64,000 nucleotides of DNA from Stackebrandtia nassauensis DSM 44728 (GTDB taxonomy: Bacteria; Actinomycetota; Actinomycetes; Mycobacteriales; Micromonosporaceae). The position numbers were made by a program, and so were the translations under genes. Where the stretch lies: the NCBI RefSeq assembly GCF_000024545.1, contig NC_013947.1:868001-932000 (forward strand), written 5' to 3'. The notes under the pieces are model-generated. The model ran no database searches, was not told the DNA's origin, and saw only the letters and a list, made by a program, of their open reading frames with translations. Numbering within the stretch: position 1 is the stretch's first letter; every line of letters starts with the position of its first letter. Shown piece by piece: positions 1-9,215 of the stretch.

Positions 1-701
1 AGGTGTTGGCGATCGAGCAGGACGAGGAGGTCGTGTCGGTGCACTTCCGCACCCACGCGGGCCGGTTCACCGTCCACGGCGACCACGCCGTGTGCACACT
101 GCCGCTGCCGGTGATGTCCAACGTGGATATCAACCTGTCGCCCGACAAACGCCGCGCCGTCCGGGAGGTGCACTACAACCCCGCCACCGCGGTCCTGCTG
201 CAAGTGCGGCACCGGTTCTGGGAACACCCGAAGTACGACATCGTCGGCGGCACCACCGTGACCGACCTGTCGATCCGCCGGATCGTCTACCCGTCCTATT
301 CGGACCCCGCCACGCCGCGCGGCATCCTGCTGGCCTCGTACACCTGGGGACCCGACGCGCTGCGCTGGGCGTCGATGGACCCCGACACCCGCGTCGAACG
401 CGCCATCGCCGACGTCGCGCGGATCCACCCCGAGATCGTCGAGGAGTTCGAACTGGGCGTCAGCGAGGACTGGCTGAACGACCGGCACGCCGCGGGCGCC
501 CTCGCCCAGTTCGAACCCGGCCAGCTGACCCGGCTGTACCCGCACCTCGTCGCCCCCGAGGGCCGGATCCACTTCGCGGGCGAACACTGTTCCCGCCACC
601 ACGGCTGGATCCAGGGAGCCCTGGAATCGGCGCTGCGGGTCGCGGGCGAGATTCACAGGGCGCCAGTGGCGGCCTCAGCGCGGGCGGGCCGGTCAGGTTA
701 G
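1..701 (+). CDS. Flavin monoamine oxidase, C-terminal part (cut by window start)
   Basis: The reading frame is already open at base 1, so only the last 230 or so residues are present. The protein would oxidise an amine or amino acid with FAD. The C-terminal motif FAGEHCSRHHGWIQGALESA, about 35 residues before the end, is the FAD-contacting segment of the flavin amine oxidase / L-amino acid oxidase family. Upstream residues fit the family's substrate domain. The N-terminal Rossmann motif lies outside the window. It ends 8 bases before the menaquinone decarboxylase start. The family is clear; the substrate cannot be told. Confidence 0.85.
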   Translation, partial: VLAIEQDEEVVSVHFRTHAGRFTVHGDHAVCTLPLPVMSNVDINLSPDKRRAVREVHYNPATAVLLQVRHRFWEHPKYDIVGGTTVTDLSIRRIVYPSYSDPATPRGILLASYTWGPDALRWASMDPDTRVERAIADVARIHPEIVEEFELGVSEDWLNDRHAAGALAQFEPGQLTRLYPHLVAPEGRIHFAGEHCSRHHGWIQGALESALRVAGEIHRAPVAASARAGRSG

Positions 702-709
702 ATGGGGGC

Positions 710-2167
710 GTGGCAGCGAAATTTCCCTACGGCGATCTCGGCGAGTTCCTCGCGGCTCTGGAGGCCGACGGCGACCTCAAGCGCGTGACCGCGCCGGTCG
801 ACACGAACCTGGAGATCAGTGAGATCACCCAGCGGGTGGTCCGCGAAGGCGGCCCGGCGCTGCTGTTCGAGAACCCCACCCGCGGTGACATGCCGATCGC
901 CATCAACCTGTTCGGCACCCCGCAGCGGATGGCCAAGGCGCTGGGCGTCAACGACCTGGACGAGGTCGGCGCCCGCATCGGTGCGCTGGTCAAGCCGGAA
1001 CTGCCGGTGGGCTTCGCCGGGATCCGCGAGGGACTGGGCAAGCTGATGCAGCTCAAGTCCCTGCCGCCCAAGAAGGTCCGCTCGGCGCCGTGCCAGCAGG
1101 TCGTCTACAAGGGCAAGGACGTAGACCTCAACCGGCTGCCCGGCTTGCAGACCTGGCCCGGAGACGGCGGCATCTTCCACAACTTCGGGCTGACCCACAC
1201 CAAGCACCCCGAGACCGGGAAACGCAATCTGGGCCTGTATCGCTTGCAGCAGCACGACAGCAAGACCCTGGGCATGCACTGGCAGATCCACAAGGACTCC
1301 ACCGCCCACCACGCCGTGGCCGAACGGCGCGGCGAGCGGCTGCCGGTGGCGGTCGCCATCGGCGCCGACCCGGTGGTGAACTACGCCGCGGGCGCGCCAC
1401 TGCCTGGCGACATCGACGAGTACCTGTTCGCGGGTTTCCTGCGCGGCGAACGCGTCGAGATGGTCGACTGCCTGACGGTGCCGTTGCAGGTGCCCGCCAA
1501 CGCGCAGATCATCCTGGAGGGCTATGTGGAGCCCGGCGAGCGGCTGCCGGAGGGACCCTTCGGCGACCACACCGGCTTCTACACCCCGATCGAGCCGTTC
1601 CCGGTGCTGCACATCGAATGCATGACCACCCGGCGCGACCCGGTCTACCACTCGATCATCACCTCCAAACCGCCGCAGGAGGACTACGGTCTCGGCAAGG
1701 CGACCGAGCGGATCTTCCTGCCGCTGCTGAAACTGCTGATCCCCGACATCGTCGACTACAACATGCCCGAGCCGGGCGTCTTCCACAACTGCGTCATCGT
1801 GTCGATCCGCAAGCGCTACCCCAAGCACGCGCAGAAGATCATGAACGCGATCTGGGGCGCCCACCTGCTGTCCCTGGCCAAGCTGATCGTGGTGGTGGAC
1901 GAGGACTGCGACGTCCACGACCTCAACGAGGTCGCCTGGCGCGCGTTCGGCAACGTCGACTACAGCCGCGACCTCGTGGTCACCGAGGGACCGGTCGACC
2001 ACCTGGATCACGCCTCGTACCAACAGTTCTGGGGCGGCAAGGCCGGTATCGACGCCACCGCGAAACTGCCGACCGAGGGTTACACCCGCGGCTGGCCGCA
2101 CGAGGCGACCATGCCCTCGGCCATCAAAGCCACAGTAGACTCCCGGTGGGCGGAGTACGGGCTGTGA
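710..2167 (+). CDS. UbiD-family menaquinone biosynthesis decarboxylase (MqnL-like)
   Basis: A 485-residue UbiD-family decarboxylase that needs prenylated FMN. The signature PEGPFGDHTG spans residues 280-289. Glu277 and Glu281 match the acidic active-site pair of UbiD/Fdc enzymes. The GTG start at 710 gives the usual family N-terminus (AAKFPYGDLGEFLAALE); the open frame extends upstream, but only antisense to codon use of the previous gene. It overlaps the prenyltransferase start by 4 bases (GTGA), so the two are translationally coupled. By family knowledge, the actinobacterial UbiD-UbiA pair acts late in the futalosine menaquinone route (MqnL-MqnP). The partner flavin prenyltransferase (UbiX/MqnM) is not in view. 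Confidence 0.9.
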   Translation: MAAKFPYGDLGEFLAALEADGDLKRVTAPVDTNLEISEITQRVVREGGPALLFENPTRGDMPIAINLFGTPQRMAKALGVNDLDEVGARIGALVKPELPVGFAGIREGLGKLMQLKSLPPKKVRSAPCQQVVYKGKDVDLNRLPGLQTWPGDGGIFHNFGLTHTKHPETGKRNLGLYRLQQHDSKTLGMHWQIHKDSTAHHAVAERRGERLPVAVAIGADPVVNYAAGAPLPGDIDEYLFAGFLRGERVEMVDCLTVPLQVPANAQIILEGYVEPGERLPEGPFGDHTGFYTPIEPFPVLHIECMTTRRDPVYHSIITSKPPQEDYGLGKATERIFLPLLKLLIPDIVDYNMPEPGVFHNCVIVSIRKRYPKHAQKIMNAIWGAHLLSLAKLIVVVDEDCDVHDLNEVAWRAFGNVDYSRDLVVTEGPVDHLDHASYQQFWGGKAGIDATAKLPTEGYTRGWPHEATMPSAIKATVDSRWAEYGL

Positions 2168-3099
2168 GCCGGATCCGCGCCTTCCTGCGACTGGTCGTCA
2201 TCGAGCACTCGGTGTTCGCGCTGCCGTTCGCCTACCTGTCGGCACTGACCGCGATGTACCTGTACCCCCGCTCCTGCCCGCCCGGCTCGGGCTCCTGCGG
2301 CTGGTTCGCCTACGCCCCCGCGAACTCCGGTGGGCTGTCGTGGATCCAGTGGGACGTACTGCTGCTGGTCACGGTCGCGATGGTCGCCGGACGCACCTTC
2401 GCCATGGCCGCCAACCGGATCATCGACCGGCACGTCGACGCCCGCAACCCCCGCACCGCCAACCGCGAACTGGTCACCGGCGCCGTGTCACTGCGCACCG
2501 CCTATGTGGGCAGCGCGGTCTCGCTGGTGGTGTTCTTCGGCGCCGCGGCCATGCTGAATCCACTGTGCCTCATTCTGTCGCCGCTGGCGGTGGCGCCGCT
2601 GATCGTCTACCCCTACGGCAAACGATTCACCGACTTCCCGCACGCGATCCTCGCCCTGGCCCAGGCCGTCGCCCCCGTCGGCGCCTGGCTCGCGGTCACC
2701 GGCACCTTCGCCGGTTCGCTGCCCGCGATCGTGCTTGGCATCGCGGTGGGCCTGTGGATCGGCGGCTTCGACCTGATCTACGCCTGCCAGGACGCCGAGG
2801 TGGACCGCAAGATCGGGGTGCGGTCCTTCCCGTCTCGGTTCGGCGTCGCCGCCGCGCTGCACACGTCCTCGGCGGTCCACGTCGTGACCTTCGCGGGCTT
2901 CGTGTGGTTCGGGCTGCTGGTCGGTTTCGGCGCGCTGGCCTGGATCGGCCTGGCCATCACGGCGGTCACCTTCGTGTACGAGCACGCGATCGTGTCACCC
3001 AACGACCTGTCGAAGGTGAACCGGTCGTTCTTCATGGCCAACGGTTTCGTCGGCATCGTCCTGTTCGGATTCACCCTCGCCGATCTGCTGCTGCGCTGA
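2164..3099 (+). CDS. mqnP: UbiA-family prenyltransferase of menaquinone synthesis (MqnP-like)
   Basis: A 311-residue polytopic membrane prenyltransferase that attaches a polyprenyl chain to the aromatic precursor. The first Mg-diphosphate motif NRIIDRHVDARN (NxxxDxxxD) and the second motif YACQDAEVDRKIGVRSFPSR are intact. About eight hydrophobic segments are visible. The GTG start overlaps the upstream stop. An oddity is a hydrophilic insert between helices 1 and 2, near residues 35-55, with two cysteines (PRSCPPGSGSCGW). Pairing with the UbiD gene supports MqnP rather than a ubiquinone enzyme, since actinobacteria use menaquinone. Confidence 0.88.
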   Translation: MSRIRAFLRLVVIEHSVFALPFAYLSALTAMYLYPRSCPPGSGSCGWFAYAPANSGGLSWIQWDVLLLVTVAMVAGRTFAMAANRIIDRHVDARNPRTANRELVTGAVSLRTAYVGSAVSLVVFFGAAAMLNPLCLILSPLAVAPLIVYPYGKRFTDFPHAILALAQAVAPVGAWLAVTGTFAGSLPAIVLGIAVGLWIGGFDLIYACQDAEVDRKIGVRSFPSRFGVAAALHTSSAVHVVTFAGFVWFGLLVGFGALAWIGLAITAVTFVYEHAIVSPNDLSKVNRSFFMANGFVGIVLFGFTLADLLLR

Positions 3100-3108
3100 G
3101 CCCCGCCG

Positions 3109-4182
3109 TCACACGCCCGCGTAGGAGTGCAGGCTGTTGACGACCAGGTTGACGCCGAACAGGTTGAACAGCATCACCGCCCAGCCGATGATGACGATCC
3201 ACGGGGCCAGGGTGCGGCCGGTGGAGCCGGTGTTGCGGGCGTGCAGGTAGGCCGCGTAGACGACCCAGGCGATGAACGCCCACACCTCCTTGGGATCCCA
3301 GCCCCAGTAACGGGACCAGGCCTCGCGGGCCCAGATGGCGCCCGCGATCACACCGAACGTCCACAGTGGGAACGCCAGGACGTGCATCCGCCAGGTCAGC
3401 TTCTCCAGCTTCTCGGCCAGCGGCAGCCGCTGCGCGATCGTGAACGGGAACCGGATCGGCTGACCGGCCGCCGTCTTGCGGTCGTAGCCGCGTTTGAGCA
3501 GGTGCAGGACCGCGGCGACGAAGCCGACCAGGAACACGCCGGTGGCGATGATGGCCGCGAACACGTGGATGGCGATCCAGTACGAGTCCAGTGCCGGGAC
3601 CAGGGGAGCGGCGTCGGTGTAGACGCGGGTGGCGCTGCCCAGCAACAGGACCACGGCCAGCATGGTGAACAGGCCCAGGCGGCGCGAGACCGTGCCGCGG
3701 CCGACCAGGACGATCCACACGATCACGCCGACCAGGGCCACGGCCACGATGAACTCGAACATGTTGCCCCACGGCCAGCGGCCGACGGCGGCGGCGCGCA
3801 GGCCGAGGCTGGCGGTGTGGGCGACGGCGGCCAGCACCATCGCGACGAAGCCGATCCGGCCCGCGGCCAGCGCCTGTTTGGAGGTCACGCCGGGCTGTTG
3901 GGGCCGGGAGTCATCCTCGTCCTCGTCGGAGTCGTCCTCGTCGAGCTCGATGGACAGATGGGATTCGAAGGCGCCGTCGGCTGACTTGTCGGCGTACTCG
4001 CCGGGGACGGTGAACTCGCCGCCCGCTCCCACGGCGGCCAGTTGGCGGTGCTCGGCCGCCTTGGCCTCGCGGCGCCCGAAGGCGTACTCGACGGCGTAGC
4101 CGAACATGGCCACGGCGTACAGGACGATCGTGATGACGAAGGCCGCGTTGGAGGCGTCGGCCAGTCCGGAACTGCTGGGCAT
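3109..4182 (-). CDS. ccsB: Cytochrome c biogenesis protein CcsB/ResC (heme handling)
   Basis: A 357-residue multi-helix membrane protein of system II cytochrome c maturation. With ResB it moves heme across the membrane and attaches it to apocytochrome cysteines. The tryptophan-rich heme motif WGWDPKE lies at residues 293-299, and the C-terminal half has the family's evenly spaced helices and histidines. An unusual, very acidic stretch (DEDDSDEDEDD, residues 81-91) sits in the loop after helix 1. Its ATG shares one base with the resB stop (TGATG), so it is the last gene of the leftward operon. Confidence 0.93.
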   Translation of the reverse strand: MPSSSGLADASNAAFVITIVLYAVAMFGYAVEYAFGRREAKAAEHRQLAAVGAGGEFTVPGEYADKSADGAFESHLSIELDEDDSDEDEDDSRPQQPGVTSKQALAAGRIGFVAMVLAAVAHTASLGLRAAAVGRWPWGNMFEFIVAVALVGVIVWIVLVGRGTVSRRLGLFTMLAVVLLLGSATRVYTDAAPLVPALDSYWIAIHVFAAIIATGVFLVGFVAAVLHLLKRGYDRKTAAGQPIRFPFTIAQRLPLAEKLEKLTWRMHVLAFPLWTFGVIAGAIWAREAWSRYWGWDPKEVWAFIAWVVYAAYLHARNTGSTGRTLAPWIVIIGWAVMLFNLFGVNLVVNSLHSYAGV

Positions 4183-5750
4183 CAGCGCATTCCCATCTCT
4201 TGTGGTTGCCTGCTGTTGGTCTCGATGGCCGAAGCCAGTTTCTCGAACTCCTCGGCGAAACCGTCGTATTCGGTGCGGGCCAGGCCGCCCGCCTCGGCGG
4301 TGCCGTCGTTCAGCCGTACCCAGATCCGGCGTCGGCGCACGGTCAGCGCGGGCAGCAGTCCGATGAGGACGGCCACGGCGGCGGCCAGCACGACCATCTC
4401 ACCCGGGTCGTGGCGGACCTCGAGGGTCGCGTAGTCGCGCACCCCCTTGAAGGTCACCGACATGCCGTCGTCCAGTTCCCAGGTCTCGCCCTTGGTGAGC
4501 AGTTTCGGGTCGGCGTTGACGGGTTTCAAGGCGCCCGAGGCGATCTGGTCCTTGTCGACCGAGTAGACCGACTGCGGTTTGCCGGAGTCCAGGCCGGTGT
4601 CGCCGATGAACGCCGACAGCATCAGCCCGGGTTTCTCGGCCTTCGGCGAGGTCGAGTTGGTGTAGGGCGGCTGGTCGGGGACCGAGGGGATGAACAGTCC
4701 CTCGAAGGCGATCTGGGAGTTCTTGTCCGGCTTGCCGGTGTCGGGGTTGATGTTGGCGTCCGGGAACACCGCCGCGCCGGTGCTGGTCAAGACGCCGTCC
4801 TCGCCGAGGAACGGCGCGATCGTGGTCTGCTTGTTGCCGTACTTGTCGGTGAACTCGATCTCGGCGGCGTAGCCGTGGCCGAGCAGGAAGACGCTGGCGC
4901 CGTCCAGTTCCAGCGGGTGGTTGACCTCCAGCCGGTACTCGTCGGACGGCGCTTGGCCGTTCTGCCCGTACCGGACGTCGGCGGTGTACTGGGTCGGCTG
5001 GCCGTTGTCGAGGAAGTTGGTGGTGAACCTGTCCAGCTGCATGCAGAACGGCGGCAGGTCTTCCGAGCCGATGTTGGGGCCCAGACCGTACTGGTCGTAC
5101 TGCTGCAAGGAGTTGCAGAACGCGCCCTCCTCGCCCTCGACCAGCAGCCGGTTGCCGTGCCAGCCGAACAGCGAACCGAAGGCCATGCCCGCCAACAGCG
5201 CCAGCAGCGAGAAGTGGAACAGCAGGTTCCCGGCCTCGCGGGCGTAGCCCTTCTCGGCGCTGACGGTGACGACGCCGTCCTCGCGTTCCCGGACCGTGAC
5301 GCGGAACCTGTTGCGCCGCAACACGGCCACCACCTGTTCCCGGTCCGGCGCGTCGGTCAGTTCCCGGTGCTGCGGCAGCAGCGACATCCGGGCCGGGGCG
5401 TCGGGGGGACGGCGGCGCAGCGCCTTGACATGGTCGCGGAACCGCGGCACCAGGCAGCCCACCAGCGAGGTGAACAGCAGCAGGTAGATCGCGGCGAACC
5501 AGGGGGAGGAGTAGACGTCGAAGGCCCACAGCCGGTCCAGTACCGGCGCCAGGTCCGGGTTCTCGCTGAAGTACGTGTTGACCTGGTCGACGCTGAGGTT
5601 GCGTTGCGGCAGCAGCGAACCGGGCACGGCGGCCACGGCCAGCCCGAACAGCAGCACCAGCGCGGTGCGCATGCTGGTCAGCTGCCGCCACCAGCGGCGC
5701 GCGGTCGCCTTCACGCGTTGCGGGATCGACCGCCGCGGGGTGGTGTTCAT
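4182..5750 (-). CDS. resB: Cytochrome c biogenesis protein ResB
   Basis: A 522-residue ResB partner of CcsB. Three hydrophobic segments fall in the first 200 residues (including TALVLLFGLAVAAVPGSLLP), followed by a large extracytoplasmic domain and a final helix near residue 455, as in the family. The ATG at 5750 was chosen because it overlaps the ccdA stop as ATGA and begins with the family's basic N-terminus; the frame is open further upstream but reads as ccdA antisense. ResB and CcsB form the heme export/ligation complex on the outer face of the membrane. Confidence 0.92.
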   Translation of the reverse strand: MNTTPRRSIPQRVKATARRWWRQLTSMRTALVLLFGLAVAAVPGSLLPQRNLSVDQVNTYFSENPDLAPVLDRLWAFDVYSSPWFAAIYLLLFTSLVGCLVPRFRDHVKALRRRPPDAPARMSLLPQHRELTDAPDREQVVAVLRRNRFRVTVREREDGVVTVSAEKGYAREAGNLLFHFSLLALLAGMAFGSLFGWHGNRLLVEGEEGAFCNSLQQYDQYGLGPNIGSEDLPPFCMQLDRFTTNFLDNGQPTQYTADVRYGQNGQAPSDEYRLEVNHPLELDGASVFLLGHGYAAEIEFTDKYGNKQTTIAPFLGEDGVLTSTGAAVFPDANINPDTGKPDKNSQIAFEGLFIPSVPDQPPYTNSTSPKAEKPGLMLSAFIGDTGLDSGKPQSVYSVDKDQIASGALKPVNADPKLLTKGETWELDDGMSVTFKGVRDYATLEVRHDPGEMVVLAAAVAVLIGLLPALTVRRRRIWVRLNDGTAEAGGLARTEYDGFAEEFEKLASAIETNSRQPQEMGMR

Positions 5751-6496
5751 ATGCCGACCTCGCCGGGACCGACGGTGGCGCGCAGCCAGTTCATCGCCTC
5801 GGTCCACAGTCCGGTGACCAGGGCCAGGCCGATGAGGACCATCGCGATCCCGCCCACGCGGGTCAGCGTGCGCGAGTGGCGTTTGAAGAAGGTGAACACG
5901 TCCATCATTTTGCGGAATCCCAGGCCGAAGAGCAGGAATGGCAGGCCGAGTCCCAGACAGTAGGTGATGGCGAGGGTGACGCCGCGCGCGGTGCCGTCTT
6001 GAGTGGCGCCCAACGCCAGCACGGCGGTCAGGGTCGGCGACAGGCACGGCGTCCACGACAGCGCGAACACCGCGCCCAGGACCGGGGCGGCGAACAGCCC
6101 GGCGCGCGGCAGCTTCTGCACCCGGATCAGCCGGTCGAAGCCGGGGATGACGCCCAGGAACGCCAGGCCCATCACGATGATGAGCACCCCCGCGCCGCGT
6201 TCCAGCCAGACGGTGCTGGTGGCCAGGGCGTTGCTGAGGCTGGTGACCGCGAAGCTCAGGAACGTGAACACGGCGGTGAACCCGGCGATGAACAGCGCGC
6301 AGCCCGCCGCGACCCGGCCGCGCGAGCTCGGCGTCTCCAGGTCGGCGCCCGACAGTCCGGTCACATAGGACACGTAACCGGGCACCAGCGGCAGGATGCA
6401 CGGCGACAGGAAGCTCACCAGGCCCGCCAGCGCGGCCACGCCCATGGCCACCAGCAGGGGGCCGTTGGTTGCCAGATCGGCGAACGGGGACGTCAT
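5747..6496 (-). CDS. ccdA: CcdA thiol-reductant transmembrane transporter
   Basis: A 249-residue membrane protein that carries electrons from cytoplasmic thioredoxin to the extracytoplasmic TlpA/ResA. The two functional cysteines sit in LSPCILPLVPGY (helix 1) and LSWTPCLSPTLTAVLA (helix 4), the pseudo-repeated motif of CcdA. Six helices are visible, the usual number. It overlaps resB by 4 bases and is separated from tlpA by 112 bases, which contain a small hairpin. Together with tlpA, resB and ccsB it completes a system II set. Confidence 0.93.
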   Translation of the reverse strand: MTSPFADLATNGPLLVAMGVAALAGLVSFLSPCILPLVPGYVSYVTGLSGADLETPSSRGRVAAGCALFIAGFTAVFTFLSFAVTSLSNALATSTVWLERGAGVLIIVMGLAFLGVIPGFDRLIRVQKLPRAGLFAAPVLGAVFALSWTPCLSPTLTAVLALGATQDGTARGVTLAITYCLGLGLPFLLFGLGFRKMMDVFTFFKRHSRTLTRVGGIAMVLIGLALVTGLWTEAMNWLRATVGPGEVGI

Positions 6497-6566
6497 TCAG
6501 AACCCTAGTGTGTCCAGTGTGGGTTTTCCACAGGTTGGGAGTCGTTTCCGGGGGATGGGAACGGTA

Positions 6567-6583
6567 TTCTACCGCCGGTAGAA
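6567..6583. promoter_or_regulatory. Short perfect inverted repeat in the tlpA-ccdA gap
   Basis: TTCTACC and GGTAGAA are separated by three bases. This lies 25 bases after the tlpA stop in an otherwise tightly overlapped operon. It could be a small RNA hairpin protecting or uncoupling transcript halves, or an operator for ccdA-resB-ccsB. No T-run follows, so it is not a convincing terminator. Confidence 0.4.
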
Positions 6584-6608
6584 AACGGCCGTGGTCGCCG
6601 CCCGGCCA

Positions 6609-7148
6609 TCACTTGTCGCCGCGGACGTCTTCGATGGCGTCCAGCAGCGTGTCGGCCGTCAGTTCCTGCCGGAACACGGCCGCGATCCGGTTCTTGTCGT
6701 CGATGACGATCGTCGCCGGGATCGTGTTGGGCGGCACGTCCTTGTACTTCAGCGCCAGCCGCCCCGAGGGGTCGAAGATCGACGGGTAGTCGACGCCGAG
6801 ACCCTTCTCGAAGGCGATGCCCTTGTCGCGGTCGTCGCGGATGTTGATGCCCACGAACGCGACCCCGTCGTCCTTGGTCTTGTCGTAGGCCTCGACCAGT
6901 TCCGGGCCCTCGCGGCGGCACGGCGCGCACCACGAGGCCCAGAAGTTCACGACCGTGACCTCGGCGTCGGGTGCCTCGAACTTCTCGCCGTCCAAGACCT
7001 CGCCCGACAGCGTCGGCGCCTTGGGGCGCTCGGACTCGTCGGTGTAGACGATGGTCTTGCCGTCCTCGGTGGTCGCCTGCGCCTGGTTCCCGGCACAGCC
7101 CGCCAGCATCGTCAGCGCCAGCCCCGCCAGCAGCAGTCGCGTCCGCAT
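6609..7148 (-). CDS. TlpA/ResA-like thiol-disulfide oxidoreductase lipoprotein
   Basis: A 179-residue thioredoxin-fold lipoprotein that reduces apocytochrome cysteines before heme attachment. The lipobox LAGC gives lipidated Cys18. The redox motif WCAPC places active cysteines at 74 and 77, and a cis-proline segment (NTIPATIVID) follows. The ATG at 7148 gives a proper signal peptide and overlaps the phosphatase stop by one base. The open frame continues far upstream but is antisense noise there. ccdA just downstream is its likely electron donor. Confidence 0.92.
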   Translation of the reverse strand: MRTRLLLAGLALTMLAGCAGNQAQATTEDGKTIVYTDESERPKAPTLSGEVLDGEKFEAPDAEVTVVNFWASWCAPCRREGPELVEAYDKTKDDGVAFVGINIRDDRDKGIAFEKGLGVDYPSIFDPSGRLALKYKDVPPNTIPATIVIDDKNRIAAVFRQELTADTLLDAIEDVRGDK

Positions 7149-7795
7149 CAGGCTCCCTTGATCTTCGCGGCGGCGTCGGTCACCAGCGAGGCCGCCGGTT
7201 CCGAGTACGTGACGTCGACCAGCTTGGCGCCCTTGAAGTGCAACGACGTCAGGCTCGCCAGCCCGCACTCGCGTTTGCGCGGGTCGTGCCACAGTCGTCG
7301 TCCGGTGAGAAAGCAGCGCAGCGTCCAGATCGGCAGCTGGTGCGAGACGCACACCGCCTGATGCCCGGCAGCGGCCCGGCGGGCCGCCATCACCGCGGTG
7401 GTCATGCGCCGCGCGATGTGCAGATACGGTTCGCCCCAGGACGGTTTCAGCGGATCGCGCAGCACCCACCAGTTGCGGGGGTCGCGCAGCGCGCCGTCGC
7501 CCACCGAGACCCGTTTGCCCTCGAAGTGGTTGGTCGACTCGATCAGCCGCGCGTCGGTGGCGATGCCGGTCCCGAACAGCCCGGCGAACGGGGCCGCCGT
7601 CTCCTGCGCGCGCTCCAGCGGCGAGGCCACCACGTGGGTCACGTCCAGGCCGTCCAGTGACTTCGCCGCCACCTCGGCCATCTGAACGCCGAGCGCCGAA
7701 AGATGAAAGCCCGGAATCCGTCCATACAGGATCTTTTCCGGGTTGTGCACCTCGCCGTGCCGCAGTACGTGCACGACGGTTCTCTCAACGCTCAC
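7148..7795 (-). CDS. Histidine phosphatase (phosphoglycerate mutase) superfamily protein
   Basis: A 215-residue member of the histidine phosphatase superfamily. The phosphate motif RHGE gives Arg12 and catalytic His13, and a second histidine occurs in CVSHQLPIW. The GTG start overlaps the hemL stop (GTGA) and its own stop overlaps tlpA, so it is translationally coupled between heme synthesis and cytochrome c genes. This position is common in actinobacteria, but the substrate is not known to me. A true phosphoglycerate mutase role in glycolysis is unlikely. Confidence 0.85.
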   Translation of the reverse strand: MSVERTVVHVLRHGEVHNPEKILYGRIPGFHLSALGVQMAEVAAKSLDGLDVTHVVASPLERAQETAAPFAGLFGTGIATDARLIESTNHFEGKRVSVGDGALRDPRNWWVLRDPLKPSWGEPYLHIARRMTTAVMAARRAAAGHQAVCVSHQLPIWTLRCFLTGRRLWHDPRKRECGLASLTSLHFKGAKLVDVTYSEPAASLVTDAAAKIKGA

Positions 7796-9090
7796 GTATT
7801 CACCCTAGCCGCGGCTTCGGCCGCGAACGGCAAAGCGGCCGCGATGTGCTCCATCGCCGCCTCGTCCAGCGCGGCGGAAACGAACCAGGCCTCGTAGGCG
7901 CTGGGCGGCAGGTACACGCCCCGGTTCAGCATCTCGTGGAAGAACGCCGCGTACGCGGCCGTGTCCTGCTTGGCGGCGTCGGTGTAGTCGCGCACCGGCG
8001 CGTCGGTGAAGAACACGCTGAACATGTTCCCCGCGGCCGACACCCGGTGCGCCACCCCGGCCTTGGTCAGCTCCTGCGAGGCCATCGCCGACAGCCGCTC
8101 GGCGTAGGAGTCCAGGTGGGCGTACACCTCGTCGGTGCACTGCCGCAGCGTCGCCAGGCCCGCGGCGCAGGCCAGCGGGTTGCCCGACAGCGTCCCGGCC
8201 TGGTAGACCGGGCCCTGCGGCGCCAGCTGGTTCATGACCTCGGCGGTGCCGCCGAAGGCCGCGGCCGGGAGCCCGCCGCCCATGACCTTGCCGTAGGTGT
8301 ACAGGTCGGCCTGATCGGCGACCCCGCCCGGCCCGACCCGGAAACCGGTCATGACCTCGTCGAGGATCAGCAGCGCCCCGTTGGCGTGGCACAGCTGGTA
8401 CAGCTTCTTGTTGAAGTCGTCGGCACCGGCGATGACGCCCATGTTCCCGGCGGCGGCCTCGGTGATGACGCAGGCGATGTCGGCGCCGCGCTCGGCGAAC
8501 GCGGTGCGCACCGCCTCGATGTCGTTGTAGGGCAGCACGATCGTGTCGGCGGCGGTCGCGGCCGGGACACCCGGCGAGTCCGGCAGCCCCAGGGTCGCGA
8601 CCCCGGAACCGGCCGAGGCCAGCAGGCCGTCCACGTGGCCGTGGTAGCAACCGGCGAACTTGACCACCAGGTCGCGGCCGGTGGCGCCGCGGGCCAGCCG
8701 CAGCGCGCTCATCGTGGCCTCGGTGCCGGAGTTGACCAGCCGCACCGACTCCACCGGGGTGCGGGCCACGATCTCCTCGGCCAGCGCCACCTCGCCCGGC
8801 GTCGGGGTCCCGAAGCTGGTCCCGGCCACGGCGGCGTCGGACAGCGCGTTGATCACGGCGGGGTGGGCGTGCCCGAGGATCAGCGGACCCCAGGAGCTCA
8901 CCAGGTCGATATATCGTCGGTCGTCGGCGTCGTACATGTGGCAACCCTTGCCGCGCACCATGAAGCGCGGGGTGCCGCCCACGCCGCGAAACGCGCGGAC
9001 CGGGGAGTTGACCCCACCGGGCACCACCCGTCGGGCCCGTTCGAACAGTTCCTCGGAGGCCGGGGCTTCGGCGTCGTACAGTTCTGACAC
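7792..9090 (-). CDS. hemL: Glutamate-1-semialdehyde 2,1-aminomutase
   Basis: A 432-residue PLP enzyme that converts glutamate-1-semialdehyde to 5-aminolevulinate, the C5-route heme precursor. The PLP lysine is Lys268 in [17 protein letters not shown], and the family motif [20 protein letters not shown] is present. The GTG at 9090 gives the normal N-terminus and length; a longer frame to 9162 starts in sequence unlike the family. It heads the leftward operon and is divergent from the DUF2342 gene across 125 bases. Confidence 0.94.
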   Translation of the reverse strand: MSELYDAEAPASEELFERARRVVPGGVNSPVRAFRGVGGTPRFMVRGKGCHMYDADDRRYIDLVSSWGPLILGHAHPAVINALSDAAVAGTSFGTPTPGEVALAEEIVARTPVESVRLVNSGTEATMSALRLARGATGRDLVVKFAGCYHGHVDGLLASAGSGVATLGLPDSPGVPAATAADTIVLPYNDIEAVRTAFAERGADIACVITEAAAGNMGVIAGADDFNKKLYQLCHANGALLILDEVMTGFRVGPGGVADQADLYTYGKVMGGGLPAAAFGGTAEVMNQLAPQGPVYQAGTLSGNPLACAAGLATLRQCTDEVYAHLDSYAERLSAMASQELTKAGVAHRVSAAGNMFSVFFTDAPVRDYTDAAKQDTAAYAAFFHEMLNRGVYLPPSAYEAWFVSAALDEAAMEHIAAALPFAAEAAARVNT

Positions 9091-9215
9091 GCCGATCAGC
9101 CTGTCACATTTCCACTTTCGGCCCGGCGCCTGCCCGTCTCGATACCGTTTCGGTCTCATCACCGTCCCGACGTTTAACAGGCGTCACTTGGACGCCATCG
9201 CTTACCGTTGAGTAC

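Noticed and set aside
698-2101. A 467-residue minus-strand frame opposite the UbiD gene
   Set aside because: Val/Asp/Gln/His-rich mirror of the UbiD coding sequence; the plus strand carries clear UbiD motifs.
6513-6521. TTTTCCACA resembling a DnaA box
   Set aside because: A single copy with a mismatch, inside an operon gap, with no dnaA/dnaN or cluster of boxes nearby. It does not indicate an origin.
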